DNA from: Cereibacter_A sp052244495
GTDB taxonomy: Bacteria; Pseudomonadota; Alphaproteobacteria; Rhodobacterales; Rhodobacteraceae
DNA length: 64,000 bases
Direction: 5' to 3' (one strand)
Assembly (NCBI GenBank): GCA_052244495.1
Contig: JBQPXH010000005.1
Shown here: positions 9,356 through 17,583 of the stretch, in pieces
How the letters are laid out: each line of letters begins with the position of its first letter
How positions within the stretch are numbered: position 1 is the first letter of the stretch
Translations under genes and position numbers: made by a program
The notes under the pieces: model-generated
Databases searched by the model: none
The model's input: the letters and a program-made list of their open reading frames with translations, nothing else
Told to the model about the DNA's origin: nothing

Positions 9356-9451
9356 AGGAGGTATGGTGATTAATGCTAAGGTCTTGTCGTCGCACAATCG
9401 CTGTTTGCTACGTTTGCGCCGCTCCAACTTCGACATTGGGAAGGGATGGTG

Positions 9452-9859
9452 ATGGCCACTGAGAGTGAATTTGGGCATGCAGCCCCATCATGGTTTACCG
9501 CACCCGGAGAGACCGACTTTCTGGCATGGGTCACCGTCTTTTTAATTATTTTGGCCTTGTTCGGGTTAATCACTTTGTACGCGGCGTTCGACCGTTGGGC
9601 GGAGCATAAGTCGAGTGGAACGCCGCTGGCAAAGACCATCCCGACGCTGCTCACCATAGCGCTTGTATATGAGATATTCCCTTTGGACCACGTCAGTGCG
9701 CTCTTGCCGCTCAGCGCCATCCTGATCGCGCTGGCCGCGGACTGGTCTCGGTTCCACCTGGTTGGCCCGCTGGACACGGCGCCTGGACACACCGCCACGC
9801 AAACAGGCGGGCGGCCTGCGGAGCGAACGGATGCCGAAGGAGAGCCGGAGCATGCTTGA
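9452..9859 (+). CDS. Small inner-membrane protein ahead of an HlyD-type gene
   Basis: A protein of about 135 residues with two or three hydrophobic segments (FLAWVTVFLIILALFGLITL at about 25-45, another at 65-85, a third near 90-100) and a polar C-terminal tail. Starts at 9446 or 9452 are both possible behind GGGAAGGG. Its stop overlaps the start of the HlyD-type gene by a few bases, so the two are translationally coupled. I do not recognise the family. By position it resembles the small membrane partners of E. coli YiaV/AaeA-type adaptors. The DNA here is visibly richer in AT than its surroundings, which suits horizontal acquisition. Confidence 0.65.
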   Translation: MATESEFGHAAPSWFTAPGETDFLAWVTVFLIILALFGLITLYAAFDRWAEHKSSGTPLAKTIPTLLTIALVYEIFPLDHVSALLPLSAILIALAADWSRFHLVGPLDTAPGHTATQTGGRPAERTDAEGEPEHA

Positions 9860-11045
9860 ACTCCTGCTGACCTCCTTTCCCGCGATCTTCCGCTATTATC
9901 AGCTGAAGCGGCGGGGCGAGGCGATGACCGTCTGGAACATGCGGACGGCGGTGTTCGCCTGGGCCGTGATGGCCGTGGGCCTGTTTCTCGTGATCTTCTA
10001 CTTCCATCCCAAATCCTATTCCGGTCTGCTTCCGTTCCGGACCATCTCTGTTGTGGCGCAGACCAGCGGCCCGGTCACCGAAATCCACGTCGAGAACGGC
10101 CAGCGGGTCGCTGCGGGCGATCTGTTGTTCAGGATCGAGGACAGTTCCCAGAAAGCACGGCTGACCCAGGCCGAAGCGGAGTTCGACAAGATCGCCGCAG
10201 CAGAGACCAAGGCGCAGGACACCCTGAGAGTGGCCTTGGCAAGCGTCGCCGCGGCGACCTCGACGCTGGAGAAATTGAGTGTCGACCGGGATAACGCCCG
10301 TCAGCTTCTGACGCGCAATGTCGGGACGCAGGATACCCTTCGCCAGACCGAGGCATCTGTCACCGCGGCCGAGGCCGAACGCGAGGCCGCCCAGGCACAG
10401 GCCGATCTTGCACGTGCGGAACTGTCGCAGGCCATCCCGGCTCAGCGCAAGGCGGCGGAGGCCGCGTTGCAGGTCGCTCGGGCAGATCTTGCCAAGACCG
10501 AGGTCCGGTCCTTCTCCGACGGACTTGTCACGCAACTGGCGCTGAGCGTCGGCAGCCCGGCCGCCACGCTCATCCTGAGCCCCGCGATGCTGATCATCCC
10601 GGATCGGCCCGAGGATCTTCCGCTGCGGTTCACCGCAGGGTTCAATCAGGTCGCGAGGTCCACGCTTTATGTGGGCATGCCGGCAGAGATCGCCTGCAAC
10701 ACGAATATCAACCTTTCATTTCGCGATACCGTTCTTCCTGCCCGGATCCAGGCGATCCAGCCGGCGATAGCATCAGGTCAGGTGGTTCCGGGGGGGCGCC
10801 TGCTCGAAGCTGAAAACGGCATGCAGCGGGGATCCCTGCTGGTCTATCTGGAACTGATCCACCCCGAACAGGAGAGCATCACGATCGACGGCAGCGGTTG
10901 TGTCGTGCAGACCTATACCGACAATCTTGAAGGCATCTTTGGTCATGTCATCGCAGCAACGGGGATCATCAAGGCCGCTGGTCTGAGGCTCAAGGTCTGG
11001 GGAGCCATGGTGGCAGGGGTCGGGCTTGGCGGAGGGGGTCACTGA
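9852..11045 (+). CDS. HlyD-family membrane-fusion (adaptor) protein
   Basis: A 397-residue periplasmic adaptor. A membrane anchor lies at about residues 35-55 (AVFAWAVMAVGLFLVIFYF). A first biotinyl-lipoyl-like half (GPVTEIHVENGQRVAAGDLLFRI), a long Ala/Glu coiled-coil hairpin (about 100-220) and a second half (ADLAKTEVRSFSDGLV) follow. The start at 9852 has a GGAG and overlaps the upstream small membrane gene. No cognate ABC, MFS or RND pump gene and no outer-membrane factor lie nearby, so the substrate cannot be guessed. Flanking IS debris may have removed a partner. Confidence 0.8.
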   Translation: MLELLLTSFPAIFRYYQLKRRGEAMTVWNMRTAVFAWAVMAVGLFLVIFYFHPKSYSGLLPFRTISVVAQTSGPVTEIHVENGQRVAAGDLLFRIEDSSQKARLTQAEAEFDKIAAAETKAQDTLRVALASVAAATSTLEKLSVDRDNARQLLTRNVGTQDTLRQTEASVTAAEAEREAAQAQADLARAELSQAIPAQRKAAEAALQVARADLAKTEVRSFSDGLVTQLALSVGSPAATLILSPAMLIIPDRPEDLPLRFTAGFNQVARSTLYVGMPAEIACNTNINLSFRDTVLPARIQAIQPAIASGQVVPGGRLLEAENGMQRGSLLVYLELIHPEQESITIDGSGCVVQTYTDNLEGIFGHVIAATGIIKAAGLRLKVWGAMVAGVGLGGGGH

Positions 11046-11059
11046 CAGTGCATCGGCAG

Positions 11060-11460
11060 GCCGCCGAAATAGGCGGCACGTCGGGACGGTTTCCCTCGGC
11101 CGGCGGGCTGAGGGAGGTCCGCTCCTCAGGTTCGGCATGCCTGGGCGCACCCCCCGATCCCATGCTGCAAATTCCTCGGCGTCGCAGGCCTTGTCTGCTC
11201 CGAGCGTCAGCCGCCTCGTCGAGCCGGCGAGTGGTGGTGGGCCATGTCGCGCGCGGCCTTTCGTTCGGCATGACCGTCCGCCTGCGTGACCTCGGTCTGG
11301 GCCACGAAGCCGTGCCGGTTCTCCATCCGGGAGGGCCCATGACAAAGGGCCGCGCCGGCGCCGGGAGATTTCCTGGATAGCCGCGCCTCCGGATCCGTGA
11401 CCGAAGCGTGGGTGGCGTTCGAGCGCTTCTGGCCCGGGAAGTCGACCTCTGCCTTTCGGG
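11060..11460 (-). pseudogene. IS5-family transposase fragment (second type)
   Basis: On the minus strand the frames give AEVDFPGQKRSNATHASVTD, then MENRHGFVAQTEVTQADGHA, then after a frame change near 11210 RRLTLGADKACDAEEF. These are the consecutive landmarks of IS5-group transposases of the 'FHGQKRSNDTHAS...MENRHGL...TLGADKGYD' type. The N-terminal third and the C-terminus after 'DAEEF' are missing or scrambled, and the frame is shifted. It is a pseudogene, different from the transposase at 207-1125. Confidence 0.75.
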
Positions 11461-11589
11461 TTCCGGGTTCCGGGTTTCGGGGCGGTCTCGGGCTTCGTCT
11501 CGGCGGGTCCGGTGTCAGAGGCGGGCGAAGGGGCTGGCGGCGGCGAAGCTCGCCCGCCGCGAAGACCTCGAATTGTGAAATGACCTCAG

Positions 11590-12030
11590 CGCATGACATA
11601 AGGCATGCCCTAAGTCAGAAACCCAGATCCAGACAGGCGGCTTCGGCGGTGGGAGATCCGCTCCATCGTCGCCAGATGGTCCTTACGACGCGCTTCGATG
11701 TGCGCAGGATTTCCTTGGGAGCGATGGCCCCGGCGGTGTCGGGATTCAAGGTCTGGCGTTCTTGCGGGGCAGGAGTGAGGACAAGCGGGCCTTCCAGCGG
11801 AAGGCCCGTCCGACGAACGCGGCGGCGCCCCGGGCGGCGATTGCGTCATGGCACTTGCGGGTGTCGAAGGCGGACGGTTTTCTGACCCACCTTACTCGCC
11901 TTCGATGCCAGTGCTGTCGACCCGCAGGGGCAGGGGGCTGTCGCCAGGCCGACCACCATGACCGTGGTGTCGAGAGCCGTCAGGCATCAACATTTACGCC
12001 GGACCACCCCTTGGGGCAGGCCAGTGCGAC
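11590..12030 (-). pseudogene. Decayed IS5-type transposase, internally deleted
   Basis: From high to low coordinate the minus strand holds the IS5-associated end block (about 12030-11935), then VDSTGIEGE with an in-frame stop, DTRKCHDAIAARGA-like residues, and near 11620-11720 RTIWRRWSG. These match the transposase at 207-1125 in order, but the N-terminal part is deleted and stops and frame changes are present. It is a further degraded relative of the same IS. Confidence 0.7.
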
Positions 12031-12040
12031 GCAAGCCGCG

Positions 12041-12223
12041 TCAGGCGTGCAGGGGATGCAGGTCGAAGATCGTCAGCGCGTCGAGGCGCAGGACTGCGCC
12101 GAGCCTGCGCTCGAGATACTCGATGATGTCCGGGGTGTTGAGCTTGATCTCGAAGGCCAGCACCCGCGTGTCGACCCGTTCACGGCCGTGGCGTTCGTAG
12201 CCGTAGGTGATGCGGTACTTCAT
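12041..12223 (-). CDS. Small hypothetical protein (60 aa)
   Basis: A 60-residue protein (begins MKYRITYGYERHGRERVDTR). It has mixed alpha/beta character, no membrane segment and no Cys. It overlaps the stop of the preceding gene by four bases (ATGA), which implies translational coupling, and it is the last member of a four-gene cluster of tiny proteins behind an FNR-type box. I do not recognise the family. Coding is supported by the coupling and by a codon pattern that continues through the cluster. Confidence 0.6.
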   Translation of the reverse strand: MKYRITYGYERHGRERVDTRVLAFEIKLNTPDIIEYLERRLGAVLRLDALTIFDLHPLHA

Positions 12224-12435
12224 GCGACCACCAGTCGGAACTGGTCTTCGGTGCGCAGCCTGTACTCGGCGAGCATCATGCAGACGGACCGCCCGCGTCG
12301 CAGGTGGCGCATGAGAGCGGCCTCGTCGGGGAACTGACGGTCGTTGGTTGCCAGAAGCGCTGCCAGCCGGCTCTGGTCGAGCGGAAGCTCTCGGGCGGGG
12401 CAGCCGTGGAGGGAACGGATGATCCTGAGCGTCAT
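12220..12435 (-). CDS. Small hypothetical protein (71 aa)
   Basis: A 71-residue soluble protein (begins MTLRIIRSLHGC). The start at 12435 follows AAGGGGAT; an upstream in-frame ATG at 12456 lies next to the previous gene's stop and has no clear ribosome site. It contains one Cys near each end and Arg/Leu-rich helices. Its stop overlaps the next start (ATGA). I do not recognise the family. It is placed third in the four-gene cluster. Confidence 0.6.
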   Translation of the reverse strand: MTLRIIRSLHGCPARELPLDQSRLAALLATNDRQFPDEAALMRHLRRGRSVCMMLAEYRLRTEDQFRLVVA

Positions 12436-12445
12436 GGCGATCCCC

Positions 12446-12694
12446 TTAGCCGGCAAGCGCTGCTGTGCGGAGGAAGGGGCGGACGCGCATCAGCACCTCG
12501 TAGGTGTCCTCGGGCACCCGGACCCACGGCCAACCCACGGAGGTGGAATAGTCGGTCCATGCGGCGAAGGCATCGGCCGGTGCCACCTCGAAGTCGCGCA
12601 TGCGCAGCGCATCCTGGATCGCCCGCACGAGCCTGCTGCGCTCCTGCGGCACGAGGGTCGCCTCTCCCGCATAGATCAGGGTCTTGGTCGTCAT
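12446..12694 (-). CDS. Small hypothetical protein (82 aa)
   Basis: An 82-residue soluble protein (begins MTTKTLIYAGEATLVPQERS). It has a short N-terminal strand, a central helix (SRLVRAIQDALRMRDFEV) and a Trp-rich part (AAWTDYSTSVGWPWV). It lies 23 bases after the first gene of the cluster and 10 bases before the next. No family is recognised. The tight spacing and shared direction support an operon of tiny genes. Confidence 0.6.
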   Translation of the reverse strand: MTTKTLIYAGEATLVPQERSRLVRAIQDALRMRDFEVAPADAFAAWTDYSTSVGWPWVRVPEDTYEVLMRVRPFLRTAALAG

Positions 12695-12717
12695 GTCGAA
12701 CGTCTCCGTACGGCGCG

Positions 12718-12876
12718 TCAGGCGGAGACGAGGCGCACGATCGCCGGCGCGATCGGGCGGCCGGTGAGGGTGCGGTTGCCGTCGCGGATGGTGACGAGGC
12801 CCGAGGTGGCATCCTCGGCAACGACAACTCCGCGTGCGGAAATATAGGGAGAGATCTGGACGGTTGCGTGGTTCAT
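12718..12876 (-). CDS. Small hypothetical protein (52 aa), first of a four-gene cluster
   Basis: A 52-residue protein (begins MNHATVQISPYISARGVVV) rich in beta-forming residues. The start at 12876 has GGGGACAG about 8 bases upstream, and an ATG at 12900 is less likely. It is the promoter-proximal gene of the cluster; the FNR-type box at 13000-13013 lies 124 bases ahead, a spacing compatible with activation of this operon. Function unknown. Confidence 0.55.
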   Translation of the reverse strand: MNHATVQISPYISARGVVVAEDATSGLVTIRDGNRTLTGRPIAPAIVRLVSA

Positions 12877-13562
12877 GGTCGACTGTCCCCGAAGGATCAA
12901 GATGGCGGAAGAACTGATGCCGGGCTACTCGACCTGACCCTCTCCACACGAACCAACGTCCCGACATGCTATCGGTCTCATCCTCCCGACTTTCTCACCT
13001 TGACCTAAATCAACTCGCAGACGAGGACTTGACGCAAGGGATCGGGCTCCCGCTGCGGCGTTCCTCCCAGGACGCTCCTGCGGCGGATGGCGTGAGTTGT
13101 GGGAGGGGCGCCGAGGGTGATCGAGGACATGAGATCGCCCGGATCCGCCGGAAGCAGCAGGTGCCGGTTCCCCTCCGCTGCGTCTGCCGCGTCGTCAGTC
13201 AGAAAGATGCGGGATCGTCGCCGGATCCGCGGCAAGATGTAGCCGCTCGGAGGGCTCGCGTTTCGGGTTCCAGCAGGACGCCGCAGATACCGGAATGCGG
13301 TCCAGCCTCGGTCAGCGCGTCCCGCAGCCAACTCCAGACCGCCACCATCCGCGCAAGCCTGGCCGCTCAGGTCCGGCGCGCAACGAAGCCGCAACACATG
13401 GTGGTGGACCCGGCCCGCTCGGGTGTTTTCCTGCCGACGCGCCAGCGCGACCACTTCGCGGCATGCCGATCCTGGAAGCATGCCGATCCTGTCTCGCCCG
13501 GACAGGACGAGTGTGCCGAAGTCAGGATGCCGCCGGGCCTGAGGGCGCCGGCGGGCCAGACC
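12877..13562. other. Intergenic stretch with an FNR-type box
   Basis: No supported gene lies between the tiny-gene cluster and the DUF2189 gene. The only clear signal is the FNR-type box at 13000-13013. Open frames exist on both strands from 13014 to 13560 but none resembles a protein family, and they have the look of random open frames in very GC-rich DNA. Confidence 0.5.
13000..13013. promoter_or_regulatory. FNR/FnrL-type box
   Basis: TTGACCTAAATCAA matches the TTGAY-N4-ATCAA palindrome bound by FNR-family regulators (FnrL in Rhodobacter). It is 124 bases upstream of the start at 12876. The site suggests that the tiny-gene cluster responds to low oxygen. Confidence 0.7.
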
Positions 13563-14429
13563 TCACTGCACGGCGACCCGATAGAGGTGCCACGTGGCGT
13601 GGCCCAGGATCGGCAGCACGAATATCAAGCCGAGAAACATGGGGACTGTCCCCACGACAAGCAGACCGGCCACCACAAGCCCCCATGTCGCGACCGGCGC
13701 CGGGTTCTCCTGCGTAAGCCTCAGGGACGTCGCGACGGCCGTGGCCACGCCGACGCGCCTGTCGATCAGCAGCGGAATGGACACGATGGTCGCGGCCAGC
13801 GTTGCCGCCGCAAGGATGAAGCCCGCTCCGCAACCGACGATCAGCATCGTCCAGCCGGGCAAGGTCGTGAAGACTTCGGTCAGGAAGGTGCCCAGCGAGG
13901 CCGGGGGTTCCGGTCCCAGCGTCAGCGCGAAGATGAAATAGGCCGCCAGCATCCAGATGACGAACATGACCACGAGGCCGAGACCCATCACGAAGAGCGC
14001 ACCGCTGGCCGGCGATGCCAGCACGGCGAATACGGAACCGGAGCCCGGGGTCTCGCCTCGCTCGCGACGCCGGCTCATCTCGTAGAGGCCGACGGCCGCG
14101 ACCGGTCCGAGGAGTGCGAAGCCCGACATCAGCGGGAAGACGAGCGGCAACAGATCGCGTTGCAAGGCCAGGGTCGCCAGCGCAAGCCCGATGATCGGGT
14201 AGAGAACGACGACGAAGATCACGTCGCTTCGGAGCGCCGCGAAGTCATCGACCCCCCGTCGCAAGGCGAGCAGTATGTCGTCACGATCCAGCCGCCTCAG
14301 CTGCGGCAGAGAGGTGTGGTCGTCTCCCCGGATCTCATGTGCCGCGTCTGCGACGTAGCGCGACGATGTGGCCAGCGCCTCCACCGTCCATGAAAGGGGG
14401 TTTCCAATCGTCTTGACCGCTTTGCCCAT
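13563..14429 (-). CDS. DUF2189 integral membrane protein
   Basis: A 288-residue protein with about six hydrophobic segments after a 75-residue cytoplasmic N-terminus (for example VIFVVVLYPIIGLALATLAL, ALFVMGLGLVVMFVIWMLAA, WGLVVAGLLVVGTVPMFLGL). The ATG at 14429 has GGAGG 7 bases upstream. The arrangement and the C-terminal GLIFVLPILGHATWHLY motif are typical of DUF2189 proteins, sometimes annotated as cytochrome c oxidase-associated. The role is unknown. It stands alone, converging on nothing obvious. Confidence 0.8.
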   Translation of the reverse strand: MGKAVKTIGNPLSWTVEALATSSRYVADAAHEIRGDDHTSLPQLRRLDRDDILLALRRGVDDFAALRSDVIFVVVLYPIIGLALATLALQRDLLPLVFPLMSGFALLGPVAAVGLYEMSRRRERGETPGSGSVFAVLASPASGALFVMGLGLVVMFVIWMLAAYFIFALTLGPEPPASLGTFLTEVFTTLPGWTMLIVGCGAGFILAAATLAATIVSIPLLIDRRVGVATAVATSLRLTQENPAPVATWGLVVAGLLVVGTVPMFLGLIFVLPILGHATWHLYRVAVQ

Positions 14430-14919
14430 TGCGAACCTCCTCGCGGGTGTCGAGCGGTGCATCGACCAGTCAAATCGTCACCGGTCATGGCACCGGCACA
14501 TGGGCAGACTACCACGTTCCGGCAGATCAGGCGATCACGATGGCTCGTTCGGCGGAGCCCGCGGCGAGCGATCCCGTGCCGACCCGGCGACCTGCACGGT
14601 CCAGGCTCCCGACCGAAGGATTCGGACGTTTCGCGGGATTCAGGCCTCGCAAGGAGTTCTGACGGATGAGCAACCTCGACTGGCTGGTGAGCGTCCGAAG
14701 AGCTGGTGTGATTTCATAGCTGCCAGCGGTGTGATCCCGGGGTCGCCATCGAGGTGGAGTTCGGCGACTTCACCCACGGGCCAGACGACCAGGAGGAGCG
14801 CGGACCTGTCCTTGCTTCCGGCCGGGCATGATCAGAGAGACTTCCTCCGCCGCATCGCCGGGGCGGTCCTGCAACTGAACCAGGATTGACGGCGCTACCC
14901 CGATCTGTCACGCCATGCC
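14430..14919. other. Stretch with broken open frames, no recognised gene
   Basis: Short frames on the plus strand are interrupted: one begins MSNLDWLVSVRR at 14666 and stops after 16 codons. A later in-frame piece reads GVAIEVEFGDFTHGPDD, and another ends RDFLRRIAGAVLQLNQD at 14889. Together they could be a small decayed gene, but I cannot name it. Confidence 0.35.
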
Positions 14920-14922
14920 GCG

Positions 14923-15110
14923 ACGGTTCCCGACGGCGAACAAGCCCGAGGGATGAAAAGGGAACGCGGTGAGGGGAGACCCCCGAATCCGCGACTGCCC
15001 CCGCAACTGTGAGCGGCGAGCCGCCCCGACGGACACCACTGGCCGATGGCCGGGAAGGTTCGGGGACGGCTTTGACCCGCAAGTCAGGAGACCTGCCGTC
15101 AGGCGCATCC
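14923..15110 (+). promoter_or_regulatory. Cobalamin (B12) riboswitch
   Basis: The leader shows the conserved blocks of AdoCbl riboswitches: AAAAGGGAACGCGGTG, CCGCGACTGCCCCCGCAACTG, a CACTGG block and the B12 box AAGTCAGGAGACCTGCC at 15081-15097. It lies 68 bases upstream of the CbiM-like gene, which it should repress when cobalamin is plentiful. Confidence 0.95.
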
Positions 15111-15177
15111 GCGCCGCCCTCGCCGGGATACCGGCCCAAACCCAATCGCCGTCGGGGATGACGGCCAGGAGGACGAC

Positions 15178-15855
15178 ATGCATATCGAACCCGGTCTCGT
15201 GACCGGAGCCAAATCCATCGTCGGCTACGCCACAGCGGCGACCGCCGGTCTCTACGCGCTGAAGCTCGGCTGGTCTGCGATGCGCGAAGGCGGGGTCAGC
15301 TCGCTGGTCCTGCGCAGCGCGATCGCCACCGGAGCGGTCTTTTCCTTCTTCGAGATCCTGCCGCACCATCCGGTTGGCGTGTCCGAGGTTCACCTGATCC
15401 TCGGCTCGACGCTGTTCCTGATCCTCGGAGCCGCGCCTGCGGCGATCGGGCTGGCGCTGGGTCTGCTGATCCAGGGGCTCTTCTTCGCGCCCTTCGACCT
15501 GCCTCAGTACGGCATGAACGTCACGACGCTGCTCGTGCCGCTCTTCGCGCTGCGGGCGCTGGCCGGGCGGATCATCGCTCCGCACACGCCCTACGTCGAG
15601 CTCAAGTACCGTCAGGCGCTGGCGCTTTCGACCGCGTATCAGGGCGGGGTGGTGGCTTGGGTGGCCTTCTGGGCCTTCCTCGGCCAGGGCTTCGGGGCAG
15701 AGAACCTCACCGCCATTGCGAGCTTCGGCAGCGCCTACATGCTGGTGATCCTGATCGAGCCGCTTGCCGATCTGGCGGTGCTGGCGGGCGCCAGGTCGAT
15801 GCACGGCCTTGCCCGATCCGGGCTCTTCACCCATCGGCTGCACCACGCGGCCTGA
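15178..15855 (+). CDS. CbiM-like ECF-type metal permease (stand-alone)
   Basis: A 225-residue membrane protein with about six hydrophobic segments. It starts MHIEPGLV, the CbiM/NikM hallmark in which the N-terminal amine and His2 bind the metal. Further His residues lie in ILPHHPVGVSEVHLILG, the conserved substrate-site region. It directly follows a cobalamin riboswitch, so cobalt is the likely substrate. No CbiN, CbiQ or CbiO gene accompanies it here; it may borrow the energising module encoded at 20612-22022 or work alone. A strong hairpin at 15861-15880 separates it from cobB. Confidence 0.85.
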   Translation: MHIEPGLVTGAKSIVGYATAATAGLYALKLGWSAMREGGVSSLVLRSAIATGAVFSFFEILPHHPVGVSEVHLILGSTLFLILGAAPAAIGLALGLLIQGLFFAPFDLPQYGMNVTTLLVPLFALRALAGRIIAPHTPYVELKYRQALALSTAYQGGVVAWVAFWAFLGQGFGAENLTAIASFGSAYMLVILIEPLADLAVLAGARSMHGLARSGLFTHRLHHAA

Positions 15856-15860
15856 CCGGA

Positions 15861-15880
15861 GCGGCCCCTTCGGGGGCCGC
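15861..15880 (+). terminator. Rho-independent-like terminator after the CbiM-like gene
   Basis: GCGGCCCC, a TTCG loop and GGGGCCGC form a perfect 8-bp stem six bases after the stop. The T-run is short (TTGCG), but the UUCG-capped stem is very stable. Confidence 0.7.
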
Positions 15881-16145
15881 TTGCGCGGCGAAAGCCGGCT
15901 GCGCCCGGCGCTGGATGACGCCGGGAATCCGCTGTCGGCGGTATGAAGGGCAGGGCGGGTAGCCCCGGTTGTCGCCGGCACCGTCGCCATCGGAGGCCGC
16001 CGGCCGGCAATGAGGGAGCGTGGCGGTCAGATCGCAGGATCGCCTGCCAGCCTCGATGAAGCGCGCCGGGCAGGGCGTTCCGGCAACGGGTTCCCGCGGG
16101 CGCGCTCTGCCTTCGCATACGTTCCTCCCACAGGGAAAGGTTGGC

Positions 16146-17507
16146 ATGCAGGACGACGAGACCCGCCCGGCGCGAGCAGGATCCCGGCGGCTTCCGGTGA
16201 TCTGGCCGCCCGGTCTGATGATTGCTGCGCCGGGCTCGGGCTCGGGCAAGACCACGGTGACGCTGGGGCTTCTGCGGGCGTTTCGCGATGCGGGTCTGGT
16301 CGTGCAGCCGTTCAAGAACGGCCCCGACTATATCGACCCTGCCTTTCACCTTGCGGCGGCGGGGCGGCCATCCTTCAACCTTGACGGCTGGTCGATGGGT
16401 GAAGACCTGCTCGGCGCGCTGGCGTTCCGGGCGGAGGGAGCGGATCTGGTCATCGCCGAAGGGTCGATGGGCCTCTATGACGGGACCTCGACGGCCGGGC
16501 GAACGGGGCGAGGGGCCGCCTCCGAGATCGCGCGGCGCTTCGGCTGGCCCGTGGTGCTGGTGCTGGACGTGGGGGGGCAGGCGCAGTCGGCCGCGGCGAC
16601 GGCGCTCGGCTTCGCGCGCCACCCCGAGGCGCCTGACTTCGCAGGCGTGATCCTGAACAATGTGGCGGGGCCGCGGCATGAGGCGATGATCCGCCGCGAG
16701 ATGGCGCGCCTCGGCCTGACCGTGCTCGGGGCGCTGCCCCGGCGCAAGGATCTCGTCCTGCCCGAACGGCACCTCGGGCTCGTTCAGGCGGGCGAGCATC
16801 CCGACCTGGAGGCGGCGATCGGATGTCTCGCCGCGCTCCTGCGCGATCATGCCGATCTCGACGCGCTCCGCGCGGCGGCGCGGGCCGGTGCGGCGCCGGC
16901 CGCCGGTCGTCTGCCACCACCACCCGCACAGCGGATCGCACTTGCATCGGATGCGGCCTTCACCTTCACCTATCCGCATCTTCTGACCGGCTGGCGCGAG
17001 GCGGGGGCCGAGATCCTGCCCTTCTCCCCGCTCGCCGACGAGGCCCCGCCCGAGGCCGATCTGGTCTGGCTGCCGGGAGGTTACCCGGAACTGCATGCCG
17101 GCAGGCTGGCGGCGGCCGAGGCCTTTCGCTCGGGTCTCTCCCGCCATGCCGAAACCCGCCCTGTCCATGGCGAATGCGGCGGCTACATGGCCCTCGGCAC
17201 GGCGCTGGTGGATGCCGGCGGCCAGCACCACCGGATGGCGGGGCTTCTCGGCCTCGTGACCAGCTATGAACAGCGGCGGCTGCATCTGGGCTATCGCACT
17301 GCGCATCTGCTGTCGCCGCTGCCGGGACATGCCGTGGGGGCCCGACTTGCGGGCCACGAATTCCACTATTCCACCATCCTCGACCAGCCCGACGCGCCGC
17401 TCGCCTCCGTCACCGATGCCGAGGGCAACCCGGTGCCAGAGACCGGCTCCTGCCGCGGCCATGTCACGGGCAGCTTCTTCCACCTGATTGCCGCCGGATA
17501 CCCGTGA
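16146..17507 (+). CDS. cobB: Cobyrinate a,c-diamide synthase
   Basis: A 453-residue ATP- and glutamine-dependent amidotransferase that amidates carboxylates a and c of (hydrogeno)byrinic/cobyrinic acid in B12 synthesis. The N-terminal dethiobiotin-synthetase-like domain has the Walker A motif in APGSGSGKTT. The C-terminal glutamine amidotransferase domain has Cys344 in HGECGGYMAL and HEFHYST near the end. The length is normal for CobB/CbiA. The ATG at 16146 follows GGGAAAGG; the frame is open further upstream but those residues are not conserved. The cobalamin setting fits. Confidence 0.93.
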   Translation: MQDDETRPARAGSRRLPVIWPPGLMIAAPGSGSGKTTVTLGLLRAFRDAGLVVQPFKNGPDYIDPAFHLAAAGRPSFNLDGWSMGEDLLGALAFRAEGADLVIAEGSMGLYDGTSTAGRTGRGAASEIARRFGWPVVLVLDVGGQAQSAAATALGFARHPEAPDFAGVILNNVAGPRHEAMIRREMARLGLTVLGALPRRKDLVLPERHLGLVQAGEHPDLEAAIGCLAALLRDHADLDALRAAARAGAAPAAGRLPPPPAQRIALASDAAFTFTYPHLLTGWREAGAEILPFSPLADEAPPEADLVWLPGGYPELHAGRLAAAEAFRSGLSRHAETRPVHGECGGYMALGTALVDAGGQHHRMAGLLGLVTSYEQRRLHLGYRTAHLLSPLPGHAVGARLAGHEFHYSTILDQPDAPLASVTDAEGNPVPETGSCRGHVTGSFFHLIAAGYP

Positions 17508-17583
17508 ACGGCCGTAGAGTCGCGGCTGGCCAGCCCTCAAGCTGCCCTGCTGGTGCCGAGGCGGCGCGGCTGCCGGTGGGGCG

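Larger units (their letters stand above)
8471..9445. other. IS-rich stretch without an intact gene
   Basis: This kilobase lies ahead of the minus-strand kinase and the plus-strand membrane protein. It holds a 35-codon piece of an IS110-type transposase (8842-8946) and a copy of the IS5-associated end block (about 9262-9355). I found no other supported coding sequence. Promoters for both flanking genes must lie here but no convincing motif stands out. Confidence 0.5.

Noticed and set aside
12966..14393. Plus-strand frame of about 475 codons before and opposite the DUF2189 gene
   Set aside because: It covers the antisense of a clear membrane protein and reads as Arg/Asp/Gln-rich noise; no start signal.
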